A DNA stretch of 41,434 nucleotides from Bacteroidales bacterium. Lineage in GTDB: Bacteria; Bacteroidota; Bacteroidia; Bacteroidales; UBA932. The notes below the pieces were generated by a model, which searched no databases, had not been told where the DNA came from, and saw only the letters and a program-made list of their open reading frames with translations. Each line of letters opens with the position of its first letter. Position 1 is the first letter of the stretch. Shown here piece after piece: positions 40,969 to 41,434 of this stretch. The position numbers and the translations under genes were made by a program. The DNA lies in NCBI GenBank assembly GCA_024398365.1, contig JAKSJG010000011.1, positions 1 to 41,434 on the forward strand, written 5' to 3'.

Positions 40969-41358
40969 ATGAAGAGACTATGCATAATACTGCTTCTGCT
41001 TGCGTCGCTGACTCTGTCATCCTGCACCACGACATACCGCGTGTATGCGGATGACGCTCTGATCACTTCGCTCATAGGCCGCAGCAGCACCGACGTAGTT
41101 TACCAGCTCGGCACTCCGGCCAATACATTCAACTATCCGGGAGGCTACGTGATGAGCTTCGTCGGCACTGACAGGGTATTCAATTACAACAAAGCCGTAG
41201 GGCAGAGGCCAGTCCTGGACCTCTACTTCGACTCCGACAACATCTGCCGCAACGCCAAGGTCAAGGACACCGCACCGGTGCGCGAATACAGTCCGACCAA
41301 GACCGCATGGCTCCTGACCGCCCTTGACTGGCTTCAGTGGCTCAGCTGGTGGTGGTAG
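40969..41358 (+). CDS. small lipoprotein, possibly BamE/SmpA-like fold
   Basis: 129 residues from ATG 40969 (MKRLCIILLLLASLTLSSC, lipobox SSC, Cys19); the frame extending upstream to 40858 crosses the intergenic region. After the lipobox come YRVYADDALITSLIGRSSTDVVYQLGTPA and a YPGGYVMSF strand, resembling the SmpA/BamE pattern of a short helix pair followed by strands. It ends in a tryptophan-rich LDWLQWLSWWW that could associate with membrane. Identification as BamE is not claimed. Confidence 0.65.
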   Translation: MKRLCIILLLLASLTLSSCTTTYRVYADDALITSLIGRSSTDVVYQLGTPANTFNYPGGYVMSFVGTDRVFNYNKAVGQRPVLDLYFDSDNICRNAKVKDTAPVREYSPTKTAWLLTALDWLQWLSWWW

Positions 41359-41375
41359 TAAATAATCAACCCGAG

Positions 41376-41434
41376 ATGACACAAGAACCACAATTACATA
41401 TTTCGCAGCGCGGTCTGGAGATGCCCGAGTCGCC
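41376..41434 (+). CDS. N-terminal fragment, probable PLP-dependent aminotransferase
   Basis: ATG 41376 opens a frame running off the window after 19 complete codons (MTQEPQLHISQRGLEMPES). The ISxRGLEMPxSP pattern is what I associate with class-I PLP-dependent aminotransferases of Bacteroidales. It starts 17 nt after the small lipoprotein stop. Too little is visible for certainty. Confidence 0.4.
   Translation, partial: MTQEPQLHISQRGLEMPES

Overview
The window reads as chromosome of a gut-type Bacteroidales (phylum Bacteroidota). Four things point there: most transcription starts carry the Bacteroidota -7 element TAnnTTTG; Shine-Dalgarno sites are almost absent; many lipoproteins and fimbrillin-like or DUF285 surface proteins are present; and the enzymes are of Bacteroidales type (MetY, bifunctional ThrA, C69 and M28 peptidases, an outer-membrane beta-barrel with a CarboxypepD_reg domain). 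Genus cannot be decided from the sequence alone. No rRNA, tRNA, CRISPR array, phage or conjugation genes were seen.

Layout. 1-8.2 kb: the 3' end of an L-serine ammonia-lyase, a large outer-membrane beta-barrel protein, then a plus-strand group (zinc metallopeptidase, TIGR04076 protein, OmpA-like lipoprotein, small membrane protein) closed by a clear terminator. Next come a C45-like Ntn-hydrolase lipoprotein, a small membrane protein, a GNAT acetyltransferase and a secreted glycerophosphodiesterase. 8.2-15.5 kb: a sulfur and aspartate-family amino-acid block, with cysK and an AsnC/Lrp regulator on the minus strand and metY-thrA-C69 dipeptidase on the plus strand. One 12-bp palindrome sits midway between the divergent regulator and metY promoters. 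15.5-24.7 kb: housekeeping genes (M28 peptidase, RidA, UlaG-like metallohydrolase, lipoprotein, ABC-F ATPase, acyltransferase, DUF1846, TauE-like transporter, RarA).

24.7-32.4 kb is an accessory surface block: a lipoprotein that fuses two fimbrillin-like modules to a class-I glutamine-amidotransferase-like domain, then a fimbrillin-like/DUF285 lipoprotein, then an HrpB helicase whose gene carries an in-frame 21-bp minisatellite. A second fimbrillin-like/DUF285 lipoprotein lies at 38.7-40.7 kb behind a 46-codon small gene. 32.4-36.4 kb holds the most unusual feature. A REP-associated tyrosine transposase (RAYT-like, HUH/Y1 type) is bracketed by two 108-bp palindromic elements, and three more copies form a perfect 129-bp-period tandem array about 2 kb away, 3' of the dihydroorotase gene. 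All five copies are exactly 108 bp with a 24-nt hairpin exactly in the centre. Between them lie an FKBP-type isomerase and a dihydroorotase whose promoter predicts a leaderless mRNA.

36.4-41.4 kb: an operon of two HAD phosphatases and a DUF2461 protein, a separate ~207-bp inverted-repeat element, the second DUF285 locus, a small lipoprotein, and the start of a likely PLP-dependent aminotransferase. Family assignments come from motif recognition only, with no database search; promoter and operator calls are inferences from sequence.
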